Positions 16,302-25,981 of a stretch of DNA of 64,000 nt are shown here, in pieces. The translations under genes and the position numbers were made by a program. The notes below the pieces were generated by a model, which made no database searches, had not been told where the DNA came from, and worked only from the letters and a program-made list of their open reading frames with translations. This DNA comes from Chitinophaga pollutisoli (GTDB lineage: Bacteria > Bacteroidota > Bacteroidia > Chitinophagales > Chitinophagaceae), in assembly GCF_038396755.1 (NCBI RefSeq), contig NZ_CP149822.1:4494001-4558000 (forward strand), read 5' to 3'. The stretch's first letter is position 1; every line of letters starts with the position of its first letter.

Positions 16302-16309
16302 TACTTTTG
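16302..16309 (+). promoter_or_regulatory. -7 element (TACTTTTG) before the MhqO-like gene
   Basis: Exact match to TAnnTTTG, with the ATG at 16328 only about 12 bases after the expected start of transcription. Just upstream is a 10-base GC-rich inverted repeat (16244-16253 / 16281-16290) that might be an operator. No clear -33 box. Confidence 0.45.
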
Positions 16310-16327
16310 AGGTCCAAATTCAAAGTC

Positions 16328-17281
16328 ATGCAACAACTCGTCACCGGCATCCACCACATCACCGCCATGTGCGACGGCTCCCAGCGCAATATCGATTTCT
16401 ATTGCGGCATCCTCGGCCTCCGCCTCGTGAAAAAAACCGTCAACTTCGACGCCCCCGACGTTTACCATTTTTATTATGGTGACGAAGCCGGCTCTCCTGG
16501 ATCCATACTCACTTTCTTCCCCTTTGAAGGCATCATGAAAGGCAGAAGGGGCAAAGGCATGCTCAATACCACGGCCTTTTCCGTGCCTCATGCTTCGCTG
16601 GATTACTGGCGGCAACGGCTGCAGCGCTTCAACGTCAACGCCAAACCGCCGCAGGAACGCTTCGGCACCGAAAATTACCTTTACTTCGAAGACCCCGACG
16701 GCCTGGGCCTCGAACTGGTGTTCAACGACAATGATCCCCGCCCGCCGTTCTCTTACGGGCATATTCCCCTTGAACATTCCATCAAGGGCTTCTTTTCCGC
16801 AGAAATCTGGGAAGAAGGATATGAGAAAACGGCCGATCTGCTGACCAGCCTGCTCGACCACAAACTCATTGGCCAGCACGATAACCGCTTCCGCTTCGCC
16901 GCCGCCGACAAACCCGGCAATTACATCGATATCCTTTGCTCACCCGATAGCCTTCGCGGCCTGAGCGGCGGCGGCACCGTGCATCATATCGCCTTCGCCA
17001 CGCCCGACCGCCAGGCGCAAACCGAAGTGCGGGGCAAACTGATGGAAAAATCCTTCAATCCCACGCCCATCCTTGATCGCAACTATTTCACTTCTATCTA
17101 TTTCCGCGAGCCGGGCGGCGTGCTTTTCGAAATCGCTACGTTAGGCCCGGGCTTCGCCGTCGACGAAGCGGCGGACCATCTGGGTGAAGCACTGAAACTG
17201 CCGCAGCAGTACGAGCCCATGCGTGCCGAACTGCTGGAATCGCTGCCGAAGGTCTCCGTTCAGCTTGATAATTTCCGTTAA
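16328..17281 (+). CDS. MhqO-like ring-cleaving dioxygenase (glyoxalase fold)
   Basis: 317 residues. Start taken at ATG 16328 (MQQLVTGIHHITAM). Two vicinal-oxygen-chelate halves: GIHHITAMCDGSQRNIDFYC at the N-terminus and GTVHHIAFATPDRQ at about 217-230. His in HHIT, the second HH and the Glu in GGVLFEIAT are candidate metal ligands. This is the MhqO family of hydroquinone/catechol-type ring-cleaving dioxygenases. It is followed after 21 bases by a hydrolase like MhqD, an arrangement also known from the Bacillus mhq genes for quinone and diamide stress. The substrate here is inferred. Confidence 0.87.
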   Translation: MQQLVTGIHHITAMCDGSQRNIDFYCGILGLRLVKKTVNFDAPDVYHFYYGDEAGSPGSILTFFPFEGIMKGRRGKGMLNTTAFSVPHASLDYWRQRLQRFNVNAKPPQERFGTENYLYFEDPDGLGLELVFNDNDPRPPFSYGHIPLEHSIKGFFSAEIWEEGYEKTADLLTSLLDHKLIGQHDNRFRFAAADKPGNYIDILCSPDSLRGLSGGGTVHHIAFATPDRQAQTEVRGKLMEKSFNPTPILDRNYFTSIYFREPGGVLFEIATLGPGFAVDEAADHLGEALKLPQQYEPMRAELLESLPKVSVQLDNFR

Positions 17282-17302
17282 ACTGTTTTGTAACTTTCTG
17301 GT

Positions 17303-17926
17303 ATGCATACAAAGAAGATCATCTACTCCGGCACACCGCTGAAACAGGCTTCACGGGCGCTGATTATGGTTCACGGGCGCGGCGGGTCCGCGGAAGATAT
17401 CCTGACGCTGGCGCCCATGCTGGCCGTGGGCGATTATGCACTGTTGGCGCCTCAGGCTACGGGGAACACCTGGTACCCGCATTCGTTCCTCATGCCGCAG
17501 GAAGATAATGAACCCTGGCTCTCCGCCGCTATCGAAGTACTGGCCTCTACCGTGCAGGAAATCGTGGATGCGGGGATTACCCATGACCGGATCTACTTCA
17601 CCGGCTTCTCGCAGGGCGCCTGCCTCACGCTGGAATTCGCGGCGCGGCATGCCGTGCGCTACGGTGGCATCGCGGCTTTCACCGGCGGGCTGATCGGCGA
17701 TCATGTGCACCGCTCGAATTACACGGGAGATTTTGCGCAAACGCCCGTTTTCATCGGCAGCAGCGATCCCGACATGCACGTGCCCGTCAAGCGCGTGCGC
17801 GAAACGGAAACGGTGTACGCCGACCTACATGCAGATATTCACATCAAAATCTATCCCAATATGGGCCACACGATTTCCGGCGATGAAATCAACATCGTCA
17901 ACGAAAAAATATTCGGCAAAGTGTGA
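17303..17926 (+). CDS. MhqD-like alpha/beta hydrolase (phospholipase/carboxylesterase family)
   Basis: 207 residues. HGRGG oxyanion region (25-29), nucleophile elbow GFSQGA (about 95-100, Ser), Asp in SDPDMHVP and a final His in MGHTIS. It belongs to the small cytosolic carboxylesterase family. It is in an operon with the ring-cleaving dioxygenase, so it probably hydrolyses a ring-fission product or a related ester. A strong terminator follows. Confidence 0.87.
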   Translation: MHTKKIIYSGTPLKQASRALIMVHGRGGSAEDILTLAPMLAVGDYALLAPQATGNTWYPHSFLMPQEDNEPWLSAAIEVLASTVQEIVDAGITHDRIYFTGFSQGACLTLEFAARHAVRYGGIAAFTGGLIGDHVHRSNYTGDFAQTPVFIGSSDPDMHVPVKRVRETETVYADLHADIHIKIYPNMGHTISGDEINIVNEKIFGKV

Positions 17927-17944
17927 ATTATGCTTATGTGAAAA

Positions 17945-17980
17945 AGAGAACGCCTGTCTGATCAGACAGGCGTTCTCTTT
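17945..17980. terminator. Bidirectional terminator
   Basis: Perfect 17-base half palindrome AGAGAACGCCTGTCTGA / TCAGACAGGCGTTCTCT, followed by TTT. It separates the MhqD-like gene from the convergent HAD gene. Confidence 0.85.
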
Positions 17981-17992
17981 ATGTATTAATAT

Positions 17993-18685
17993 TTAAGCTA
18001 ACAGCAATGGCAAGATTTCCGGGATGGCAATCACAGACCGGAAGTTGTCGTGTTCCACGTTGTGGTCGATTTTTTCGTACGCCCAGGTGGTGTGGTAGGG
18101 GATGTGGATGGCGTGGCCGCCGATGGCGAGCACAGGCAGCACATCCGATTTAAGGGAGTTGCCGACCATGAGGAAGTTTTCGGGCTGGCAGTCGAGGTGG
18201 CGGAGGAGTTTGTTATAATCCTTTTCGCCTTTATCGCTCATGATTTCGATGTGGTGGAAATGGTGGTTAAGGCCCGATTTGAGGAGTTTGCGCTCCTGGT
18301 CTAGGAGGTCGCCTTTGGTGGCTACCACGAGGCGGTAATGCCCTTTCAGCGCCTGGAGCACGTCTTCCACGCCTTCGAGGAGTTCCACGGGTTTGGCGAG
18401 CAGTTCTTTGCCGTATTCCAGGGCTTTATGGAGGATTTCCGGGTTGGCGGTATTGTTGGAAACGCGGAGGATGGTTTCGATCATGCAGAGCATGAAGGCT
18501 TTCACGCCGTAACCATAGAGGGGAAGGTTCTGCATTTCGGTGCGGAACAGTTCCTGGGAAACGGTGTGGTGGGGGAGGTAATCTTCGAGGAGGGCGCAGC
18601 ATTTCTGTTCGGTTTCCTGGAAGTAGGGCTCGTTGACCCACAGGGTATCGTCGGCGTCGAATGCGATCGTAGTGATATTCGTCAT
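17993..18685 (-). CDS. HAD-family hydrolase
   Basis: 230 residues. Motif I FDADDTLW (8-15), motif II around VVATKGD, and motif III/IV in SDKGEKDYNKLL plus MVGNSLKSDVLPVLAIGG. The cap domain type and length match the YjjG/haloacid-dehalogenase-like phosphatases, which remove phosphate from small metabolites. It is the last gene in a run of leftward genes from 22967. The substrate is unknown. Confidence 0.87.
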   Translation of the reverse strand: MTNITTIAFDADDTLWVNEPYFQETEQKCCALLEDYLPHHTVSQELFRTEMQNLPLYGYGVKAFMLCMIETILRVSNNTANPEILHKALEYGKELLAKPVELLEGVEDVLQALKGHYRLVVATKGDLLDQERKLLKSGLNHHFHHIEIMSDKGEKDYNKLLRHLDCQPENFLMVGNSLKSDVLPVLAIGGHAIHIPYHTTWAYEKIDHNVEHDNFRSVIAIPEILPLLLA

Positions 18686-18712
18686 ATTGGGTGCAAAGTT
18701 AGGATTTCCCTG

Positions 18713-20026
18713 TTACATCATCACCGCGGAAAGCGCCAGCACGGCGAGGAAAGCGGTAATGCCCATCAGCAGCGTTGCCACGGAATAGACTTTGAGCATG
18801 GGTTGCATTTCGAGGCCGGAGAATTTGCTGATCACCCAGAAATAGGCGTCGTTGGCATGGGAGATGGCCATGCTGCCCGCGCCGAGGGCCAGCAGGCAGA
18901 GCAGGCGGCCTTCCTCGCTGTCGAGCCCCAGCCTGGGCATCAGCTGCCCCACGATCGCGGCGGCGGTGATGATGGCTACGGTGGAGGAGCCCTGGGCGGT
19001 TTTCAGCAGAACGGCGAGCAGGAAGGGAAAAAACAGGCCCAGCTGCGCGAGGGGCAAGGCTTCCGATAAATGGGTGCCCAGGTCGGTAGTGGCGAGTATA
19101 GCCCCGAAAGCGCCACCGGCGCCTATGATGACGAGGATGCCACCCGCTTTCTCGGAAGCTTCCAGCATGAGGCGGCTTACTTCCGCTTTCTTCCATCCCG
19201 TGCCGGTGTATAATGCCAGCAACACGCCAGCCGATAACGCCACCACGGGATCGCCGAGGATTTGCAGGATACCGGAGCCATGCTGCATTTTGGTGAACGC
19301 GCCCAGCGCGATGAGCGCGATGGGCACGATGATGGGCAGGAATGCTTTCCAGGCGGGTGTGACGGGCAGGGCTTCGTCTTCATGTGCATCGTGCTGTACG
19401 GGACCGGTTACACGTTTTCCCATCCAGGAAGCCCACCAGCATCCGGCGATCGCCGCCGGGATGGCCACGGCGGTCCCGATCAGGATGAGCCGCCCGATGT
19501 CCGCCCCGATCGTGCCCGCCGCGGCGGTAGCGCCGGGGTGGGGAGGGATGAGGCAATGCACGGCGTAGAGCCCCGAAGCCAGCGATACGGACATTACCAG
19601 CAATGGTTTCCCGCTTCTGCCGGCAACGGAACGGTTCAGCCCGCTCAATACGATATAACCGCTGTCGCAGAAAATGGGCAGCCCCACAATGAACCCCGTG
19701 ATCCCCATGGCCGTGGCGGCCCTTTTCTCGCCCACCAGCTTCAGGATGGCGGCGGCCATCACGCGCGTGGCGCCGGTATGTTCGAGGATCACGCCGAGCA
19801 TGGTGCCCAACACGATGATGAAACCCAGGCTCTGCATGATATGCCCGAAGCCTTCTTTCATCACGGCGATGATTTTCGGGAAAGGTAGTTCCACCCCGAG
19901 CCCTACGGCAAAGCAGGCGAGGAATAACGCGAAAAACGCATGAACGCGGAATTTTACCGTCAGCAATACGATCAGGCCGATACCTGCCGCCAGCGACAGC
20001 AGTACCTGGATGAAGGAAGCAGTCAT
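18713..20026 (-). CDS. GntP-family gluconate:H+ symporter
   Basis: 437 residues with about 12-14 membrane helices. GntP-type signatures are visible: GFGHIMQSLGFIIVLGTMLG, LPIFCDSGYIVL, LIPPHPGATAAAG, and AILVIIGAGGAFGAIL-like stretches. The family imports gluconate and similar sugar acids. A LuxR-type regulator gene ends 36 bases upstream on the same strand and may control it. No gluconate kinase is visible nearby, so the cargo could be another hydroxy acid. Confidence 0.9.
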   Translation of the reverse strand: MTASFIQVLLSLAAGIGLIVLLTVKFRVHAFFALFLACFAVGLGVELPFPKIIAVMKEGFGHIMQSLGFIIVLGTMLGVILEHTGATRVMAAAILKLVGEKRAATAMGITGFIVGLPIFCDSGYIVLSGLNRSVAGRSGKPLLVMSVSLASGLYAVHCLIPPHPGATAAAGTIGADIGRLILIGTAVAIPAAIAGCWWASWMGKRVTGPVQHDAHEDEALPVTPAWKAFLPIIVPIALIALGAFTKMQHGSGILQILGDPVVALSAGVLLALYTGTGWKKAEVSRLMLEASEKAGGILVIIGAGGAFGAILATTDLGTHLSEALPLAQLGLFFPFLLAVLLKTAQGSSTVAIITAAAIVGQLMPRLGLDSEEGRLLCLLALGAGSMAISHANDAYFWVISKFSGLEMQPMLKVYSVATLLMGITAFLAVLALSAVMM

Positions 20027-20062
20027 ATCACAATATAAACATTCTCCGCTCCCTTGTACTCC

Positions 20063-20743
20063 TTAAATCAGATCGAATGCCTGCGCGAATTGCGTGATGT
20101 CGTAGCTGGAATGCGCTTTCAGCTTGTTTTTGATGTTGCGGCGATGCGTGGTCACCGTTTTCTCGGAGATATTCAACTCAATGGCCATTTCCGCGGAGTT
20201 GCGGCCGAGGCCCATCAGCGTCAGTACTTCGCGCTCGCGCTGTGTCAGCTCAGCGAAGATGTGCTTGTTGGCGCGCAGGAAAGTGTTTTCCTTCAGCAGC
20301 CGGTTTACTTTCGCATTGATGTAATGCGCCTGCTCCACCGGCAGCGCGAAGGTGATGCAATGCGTGGGAACGCCTTCGGCGTTGCGGAAGAAGATGCGCG
20401 TGGCGCCGAGGTACCACTGCCAGGGATCCTCCGGGGTTGGCCGTACCTGGTGGAAAAACGACACGAACTCCCGCTCGCGGTTCCCTTGTATCAGCTGCAT
20501 GATGCGGGGCACGTAATCGTCCATTTCCGCCGGGTTGAAAAAACGGTGGAAATAAGCGATGCCCATATCTTTCAGCGCCTGGAGATCCGTACGCAACAGG
20601 CGTTGGCCCCATGGTGACATATACTCCACGGATTGCGTGAGGATGTTATGTATGATGACGACAGCCGGGAGGTCTTCGCTGACCAGCTCTAATTGTGCGA
20701 TCTTGGTTGACAGTTCCGTGTCCTTAATAGGTGGGATGCTCAT
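20063..20743 (-). CDS. LuxR-family regulator with PAS-like N-terminus
   Basis: Start taken at ATG 20743 (MSIPPIKDTELSTKIAQLEL), 226 residues. A longer frame to 20818 adds an unlikely N-terminus. Residues about 25-135 look like a PAS-type sensor; 160-220 is a LuxR helix-turn-helix (LTQREREVLTLMGLGRNSAE, ISEKTVTTHRRNIKNKL). No receiver domain or partner kinase is seen. It lies between phzF-like and gntP-like genes, all leftward. Confidence 0.87.
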   Translation of the reverse strand: MSIPPIKDTELSTKIAQLELVSEDLPAVVIIHNILTQSVEYMSPWGQRLLRTDLQALKDMGIAYFHRFFNPAEMDDYVPRIMQLIQGNREREFVSFFHQVRPTPEDPWQWYLGATRIFFRNAEGVPTHCITFALPVEQAHYINAKVNRLLKENTFLRANKHIFAELTQREREVLTLMGLGRNSAEMAIELNISEKTVTTHRRNIKNKLKAHSSYDITQFAQAFDLI

Positions 20744-20766
20744 GTACCAGCAAGATACACAGAAAG

Positions 20767-21660
20767 CTAGACGTGCAAAATACCTTCCATTACGATGGTG
20801 GAGGCCCCGCTTACCCAAATCCCCGCGCCGGTGACGCGGAACCGCAGTATGGATGGTTGCTGGATCTTCACGCCCTGCAGCACGGCATATTCTTTCTCCT
20901 TATGGATATACCCCTTCTGGAAGAGATACGCGCCCAGCGGGCCCGCTGCCGATCCCGTAGCGGCGTCTTCTCCGCCACCGGGGTGGAAGAAGCGCGCCTG
21001 TGCGATCTGGGGCGTGTCCTTATCGGTCATCGTAAAGCAATAACAACCCTGGAAGCCGTAGCCTGTGGCGATGTTCTGTAGGGCGCCGCCGGCCTGGGCG
21101 GCACGGTTGAGCGCGTCGATATTGCGGAGGGGCACCATCAGGTGCGATACTTCGGTGGTAACAACCGTAGGCTGCCAGTCGTACAGCTTCACATCTTCGG
21201 GCAGCAGGTGAAGGGCTGCGGCGATGTCTTCCGCCGGAACCGTATTGCCGGTGCGCGCCGGCTGTTGCAACATGCCGATGAACGGGAGGTCGTTGCTGTT
21301 GGTTTCAATGTTGAGCTGAACGCGCTTGTCTTTCATGATCACCGACGGACCGCCCTCCTGAACGCGGAAAACGTTCATGTCTTTCAGTACCGCCAGGCAT
21401 ACGGCCCCGAGCAGGTTATGGCCGGCGCCGCTGATCTCGCGGCCCTGGCGCGTAAAGGAGCGGACGCGGAGCGCTTTATCTTCTTTCGAATAATGCATGA
21501 AAGAAGTTTCGACATAACCGAATTCACGGGAAATCTGTTGGTAAAGCGAGGTCTCCAGCGGTTTGCCGGTTACGACCACGGGTAAGGGATTGCCTTTAAA
21601 ACGTTCGTTGGTAAAAACATCGAGAACATAATAGGGCATGGTGTTCTGTTCGGATTTCAT
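20767..21660 (-). CDS. PhzF-family isomerase
   Basis: 297 residues (an ATG 7 codons in is also possible: MPYYVLDVFTNERFKGNPLP). The N-terminal DVFTxxxFxGNPLxV and the later GHNLLGAVCLAV and GGGEDAATGSAAGPLGAYL match the PhzF / diaminopimelate-epimerase-like fold. The catalytic acid in this family is a Glu in the FGYxET region (FGYVETSF here). No phenazine genes are present, so this is a stand-alone isomerase of unknown substrate. Confidence 0.9.
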   Translation of the reverse strand: MKSEQNTMPYYVLDVFTNERFKGNPLPVVVTGKPLETSLYQQISREFGYVETSFMHYSKEDKALRVRSFTRQGREISGAGHNLLGAVCLAVLKDMNVFRVQEGGPSVIMKDKRVQLNIETNSNDLPFIGMLQQPARTGNTVPAEDIAAALHLLPEDVKLYDWQPTVVTTEVSHLMVPLRNIDALNRAAQAGGALQNIATGYGFQGCYCFTMTDKDTPQIAQARFFHPGGGEDAATGSAAGPLGAYLFQKGYIHKEKEYAVLQGVKIQQPSILRFRVTGAGIWVSGASTIVMEGILHV

Positions 21661-21740
21661 AGCATTCTCACTAAGGATTCTATCTTACAATTGGCCGATA
21701 AATGTACAACGTTTTATGTATTGCCCGCGGAAAAAACAAT

Positions 21741-22967
21741 TCACGCGAGCGATAATAACTTGTTGCGTACCAACAGGCAGGCCCCGGTAACACCGGCCTT
21801 TTCACCGAGGGTGGAAAGCACCAGCTGCATATCGTTGTTGACGAGCGGGAGGGAATATTTGTTGATGGCGGATTTGATGGGCAGGCGGATGATATCGCCT
21901 GTGGCGCTCATGCTGCCGCCGAGGATCACCAGCTCGGGATTGAACAGATTGATGAGCATGGCGATGCCTTTGCCGAGTTTTTCGCCGATAGCGCCGATGA
22001 GCTCAATGGCAAGAATGTCGCCTTTTGCGGCGGCGGCGATGATATCGTCGAGCAGTACCTGGCCGGTTTGCGGGTCGGGTTGCACGATGGTGGTAACCCC
22101 TTCGCCCAGCTTCTCCATGAAATGCCGGATGAGCGCCTGGCCGGAGGCTTCCGTTTCCAGGCAGCCTTTTTTACCGCAATGGCACATCCGCTCATTGTTG
22201 AAAACAGGCATGTGGCCGAACTCGCCCGCAAACCCGGATTTGCCGTGGTAGAGCTGTCCGTTTACGAGGATGCCGAGGCCGATGCCGTGGTCGAGGTTGA
22301 TGAATAGCGCGTTCTTTTCCTGGCGGAGAGCGCCGCTGCTGAATTCGCCGAAAGCCATGGCGCGGGAATCATTTTCCAGGAAGGTGCGGATGCCGGTCCT
22401 GCTTTCAAACACCTGGCTGAGAGGCGCTTCGCTGAAGTTGAAGAAATTGTGGCTGTAGCCGGTGGCATACTGTATGCGGCCGGAGATGTTCACGCCCATA
22501 CCCATGACTTTTTCGCGGGGCACGGGCAGCGCGTCGAGAAAGCGGCCGATGATCTCGCAAAGCATGTCGAGCGAAGCGGGTGTATTCTCCAACTGGTAAG
22601 GGATCCTTTCCGTGATCTTTACCAGGTTGCGCTTGAAATCGAGCAGGCCGATGTTGACGTGGAATTTCTTCACTTCCACCCCCACGAAAAAACCGGCGTC
22701 GGGCGCGATACCGTAAATGTTTGGCTTGCGGCCGCCGGTGCTGTCGATCTTGCCGTAATCGCTCACCAGGCCCTCGCGCAGCAGATCACTTAGCAAGTGG
22801 GTAACCTTCGGCGTGGATGCATTCAGCTCGCGCGACAGGTCCGCAATCGTGGAATTGTCGTGTTGGGTGAACCAGGCCAGGATCTTCTTCTTCAAATGCA
22901 AATTCTTATACGCGACCCCGCCCAGGTCCGCCCTGTTCAGTTCATCGAAAAAAGTAGGGTGACCCAT
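21741..22967 (-). CDS. ROK-family transcriptional repressor (NagC/XylR type)
   Basis: 408 residues. An N-terminal winged helix-turn-helix (about 25-80, TIADLSRELNASTPKVTHLL) and a ROK domain with the zinc-binding CHCGKKGCLE motif and GEFGHMPV. ROK repressors respond to sugars or sugar phosphates. It is divergent from the FAD oxidoreductase/SGNH/hydrolase genes across a 444-base region with repeats, and could control either side. Confidence 0.9.
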   Translation of the reverse strand: MGHPTFFDELNRADLGGVAYKNLHLKKKILAWFTQHDNSTIADLSRELNASTPKVTHLLSDLLREGLVSDYGKIDSTGGRKPNIYGIAPDAGFFVGVEVKKFHVNIGLLDFKRNLVKITERIPYQLENTPASLDMLCEIIGRFLDALPVPREKVMGMGVNISGRIQYATGYSHNFFNFSEAPLSQVFESRTGIRTFLENDSRAMAFGEFSSGALRQEKNALFINLDHGIGLGILVNGQLYHGKSGFAGEFGHMPVFNNERMCHCGKKGCLETEASGQALIRHFMEKLGEGVTTIVQPDPQTGQVLLDDIIAAAAKGDILAIELIGAIGEKLGKGIAMLINLFNPELVILGGSMSATGDIIRLPIKSAINKYSLPLVNNDMQLVLSTLGEKAGVTGACLLVRNKLLSLA

Positions 22968-23411
22968 ATCGTTGTGGGTAGTTTTAAGTGGACCTCAGTA
23001 AATAGGCCGTCAAGATACAAACCAATCGTTTTTAAAAAAATAAAATGGAACGCGCAGCTTCCCGCAAACCCTCCTGCTTCAGCAACCAGTTAAGGAAATG
23101 GCAAAATCTTATCATCGCGGACGTTACTATCTGAGGATGAACGTATTGCCGGTAAAATTCCCGAAACAGCCGTTTTGCAAAACTCCTGACATCCTACTGA
23201 CATCCTTCGTTCATCCTTCGAAGGTGTTCTCTCGTGGTACGGGTTTGAGGGTGTTTGAACGAAGGATGAACGGAGGATGAACGAAGGATGAACGGAGGAT
23301 CGACGCGTAAAGCAGCAGAATATTCACGATTTTAAAGGCATCATTATAAAAAAATTAAAAAGGTATTGTGGTTGGGAGAAAAATATTGTTATTTAGTCGC
23401 CTTATCACGAT
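22968..23411. other. Long divergent intergenic region with 11-base tandem repeats
   Basis: No gene seen. It contains four tandem 11-base units and an upstream inverted copy (see repeat entry), an AT-rich stretch near 23020-23050 and another at 23340-23400. No clear TAnnTTTG box could be placed. Confidence 0.5.
23202..23300. repeat. Four 11-base tandem repeats with an inverted copy (large hairpin)
   Basis: GAACGAAGGAT and GAACGGAGGAT alternate four times over 23257-23300. An inverted copy, ATCCTTCGTTCATCCTTCG, lies at 23202-23220, so the transcript could form a long hairpin with a 36-base loop. Function unknown. Confidence 0.7.
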
Positions 23412-25264
23412 ATGATGCATAAATTCCACCTGTTACTATTCCTGCTGCTCGTTCCTTTTTTCGGGCAGGCACAACAGCAAACCGATCTCCTGATTGTAGG
23501 CGGCGGCGCCAGCGGCACCATGGCCGGCATCCAGGCGGCCCGCATGGGCGTTAAAACCCTCATCGTCGAAGAAACGCCGTGGCTGGGCGGCATGCTCACC
23601 AGCGCGGGCGTAGCCGCTATCGACGGCAACCACCGCATGCCCTCGGGGCTCTGGGGCGAATTCAGGCAGAAAATCTATGATTATTACGGTGGCCCGGGTA
23701 AAGTATCCACCGGCTGGGTCAGCAATACACTTTTCGAGCCCAGTACCGGTAATACGCTGCTCCGCCAGATGGCCGCCGCGGAACCGAACCTGCAGATCCG
23801 GTTCAACACCGCCTTCACAGCCATTCGCAGGAACGGCGGCGGGTGGACCGTCACCGTCCGGGAAGGAAAAAATCCCGGAACATCACCGCCCGCCTTGTCA
23901 TCGACGCCACCGAACTGGGCGATGTAATCGCCGCCGCCGGTGCGAAGTACAGTATCGGGATGGATGACCGCGCCGTTACCGGCGAAGCCCTCGCGCCGCC
24001 GGCCGCCAACGATATTGTTCAAGACCTCACTTACGTGGTAGTGCTGAAGGATTACGGCAAGGGCGCCGATAAAACCATTCCGCGGCCAGCGGGCTACGAT
24101 CCCGCGCCCTTCCGCCAGTGCTGCGATATCGCTGATCCCGCGTCGTTCGATTCGCCGAAAAACAACTGCAACATGATGATGCAGTACGGCCGCCTGCCGA
24201 ACAATAAATACATGATCAACTGGCCCAAACACGGCAACGATTATTACCTCAATATCATCGAAAAAACACCGGCGGAACGCGCCGAAGCCCTCAAAGCCGC
24301 GAAGCTCCACACCCTGCGCTTTGTGTATTACCTGCAAACGGAACTGGGCTACAAGCACCTCGGCATCGCCGACGACGAATTCCCGACGGCCGACAAGCTG
24401 CCCATGATCCCTTACCACCGCGAATCGCGCCGGGTGAAAGGGAAGGCTCTTTTTACAGCTAACCATGTTCTGGATCCCTATAACCAGGCGCAACTGTTAT
24501 ACCGTACGGGCGTTGCCGTGGGCGACTATACCATCGACCATCACCATGATAAAAACCCGGATGCGCCCAAAATCGATTTCGTGAAGATGCGGGTGCCTTC
24601 CTATAATGTTCCGCTGGGCGCGCTCATTCCCGAAGGCGTGGGCGGGCTGATCGTAGCGGAAAAAAGCATCGGCGTCACCAATATCGTGAACGGCGCCACG
24701 CGGCTGCAGCCGGTTGTGATGGGGATTGGCCAGGCAGCGGGCGCCCTCGCCGCCGTGGCGCTTCGCAACGGTACGGAACCGGAAGCTACGGATGTGCGCG
24801 CCGTGCAGCAGGCGCTGCTCGACCACAAAGCTTACATCATGCCCTTCATCGACGTGCCGGCCGGCAGTCCGCACTTCGCCGCCATACAGCGCATTGGCGC
24901 GGCAGGGGTGCTCCGCGGCAGCGGGGTGCCGTACCAATGGGCGAACCAAACCTGGTTCTACCCGGCGCGCGAAGTGTCGGGCTACGAGCTGGTGGAAGGT
25001 TTGCGCCCGTTTTTCCCGGCGCTGCGCAGGCATTGGGGCGCTACCGGCGATCCGCTCACGGTGGCGGCTATGCTGGAAATCTTCAGCAAAGCAGGCGTTT
25101 CCGTTACCATGGCGGAGGTGTCCGGCAACTGGAGCGGGCTCGCGCTGCCGGGGACGCCCGCGCCGGGAACCGTGCTCAATCGCGGCAGTGCAGCCGTGCT
25201 GACGGATCATTTCCTGCGGCCCTTCCAATATAAAGTAGACCTGAACGGAAACTTTCAACAGTAA
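23412..25264 (+). CDS. Secreted FAD-dependent oxidoreductase (frameshifted as sequenced)
   Basis: After repair, 617 residues with a signal peptide (MHKFHLLLFLLLVPFFGQAQ), a Rossmann FAD motif LLIVGGGASGTMAG (about 26-39) and the FAD_oxidored-type C-terminal part (GLIVAEKSIGVTNIVNGATR, QPVVMGIGQAAGALAA). The frame closes at 23927 and resumes in another frame. Adding one A to the A6 run at 23867-23872 joins them and restores KKSRNITARLVIDATELGD. Related proteins in Bacteroidota are often called xanthan-lyase-like, but their substrates are poorly known. It is first in an operon with an SGNH esterase and an alpha/beta hydrolase, all exported, which suggests carbohydrate or glycan use. Confidence 0.82.
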
Positions 25265-25276
25265 GCAAACCGATAC

Positions 25277-25942
25277 ATGATGCAAAGACTCCTCCTTGCC
25301 GCCGCCATCCTGGCCGTAACCACCGCCCGGGCGCAGCAGATCGACAGTACCTATGCCAACGATTATTACAACGGCCGCATGGCCCTTTTCGCCACCTTCC
25401 CCGAGCAGCGGGGCGCTATCGTAATGCTGGGCAACAGTATCACGGAGCGCGCGGCGTGGCCTGAGCTGCTGCCGGGTAAAAAGATCGCCAACCGTGGCAT
25501 CGGCGGCGACAATACCTTTGGCGTGCTGGCCCGCCTCGATGGCGTCATCGCCATGCGCCCTTCGAAAATATTCCTCCTCATCGGCATTAACGATCTCGGC
25601 CGTGGCCTGCCGGAAAACGTCATCCTGGCCAATTACCGCCGTATCCTGGAAAGATTGACGGCCTCGCTGCCGAAAACAAAAATCTACGTGGAAAGCGTGT
25701 TGCCGATGCATGAAAGCAAACTGCCCGCATACCTGCAAAACAAAGCAGGGAAGGTGGCGTCCCTCAATACCGGGATCGCCGCGCTGGCAAAGGAATTCAA
25801 CCTGCCCTTCCTCAACCTCCACGAATGGGCTGCCGATGCAAACGGCCAGCTGAAAGCGGAATACACGGGCGACGGCATCCATCTTACCCCCATTGCTTAC
25901 GCCGCTTGGATAAAATGGCTGCAGGAAAAGAAAGCGTTGTGA
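25277..25942 (+). CDS. Secreted SGNH/GDSL-family esterase
   Basis: 221 residues with signal peptide (MMQRLLLAAAILAVTTARAQ). SGNH blocks: GNSIT (nucleophile Ser, about 55-59), GIGGDN (Gly block), GINDL (Asn block, about 102-106) and DGIHLTP (catalytic Asp/His). Such enzymes remove acetyl or acyl groups from sugars in the periplasm. It starts 12 bases after the oxidoreductase gene. Confidence 0.88.
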   Translation: MMQRLLLAAAILAVTTARAQQIDSTYANDYYNGRMALFATFPEQRGAIVMLGNSITERAAWPELLPGKKIANRGIGGDNTFGVLARLDGVIAMRPSKIFLLIGINDLGRGLPENVILANYRRILERLTASLPKTKIYVESVLPMHESKLPAYLQNKAGKVASLNTGIAALAKEFNLPFLNLHEWAADANGQLKAEYTGDGIHLTPIAYAAWIKWLQEKKAL

Positions 25943-25981
25943 CGGATTGCGGAAAACGCGCACAATCCTTACATTTGAAAG

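Noticed and set aside
20767..21660. PhzF as evidence for phenazine synthesis
   Set aside because: No other phz gene is present; stand-alone PhzF-fold proteins are common.
23257..23300. Short regular repeats as a CRISPR array
   Set aside because: Units are 11 bases, contiguous and without spacers; no cas gene is nearby.
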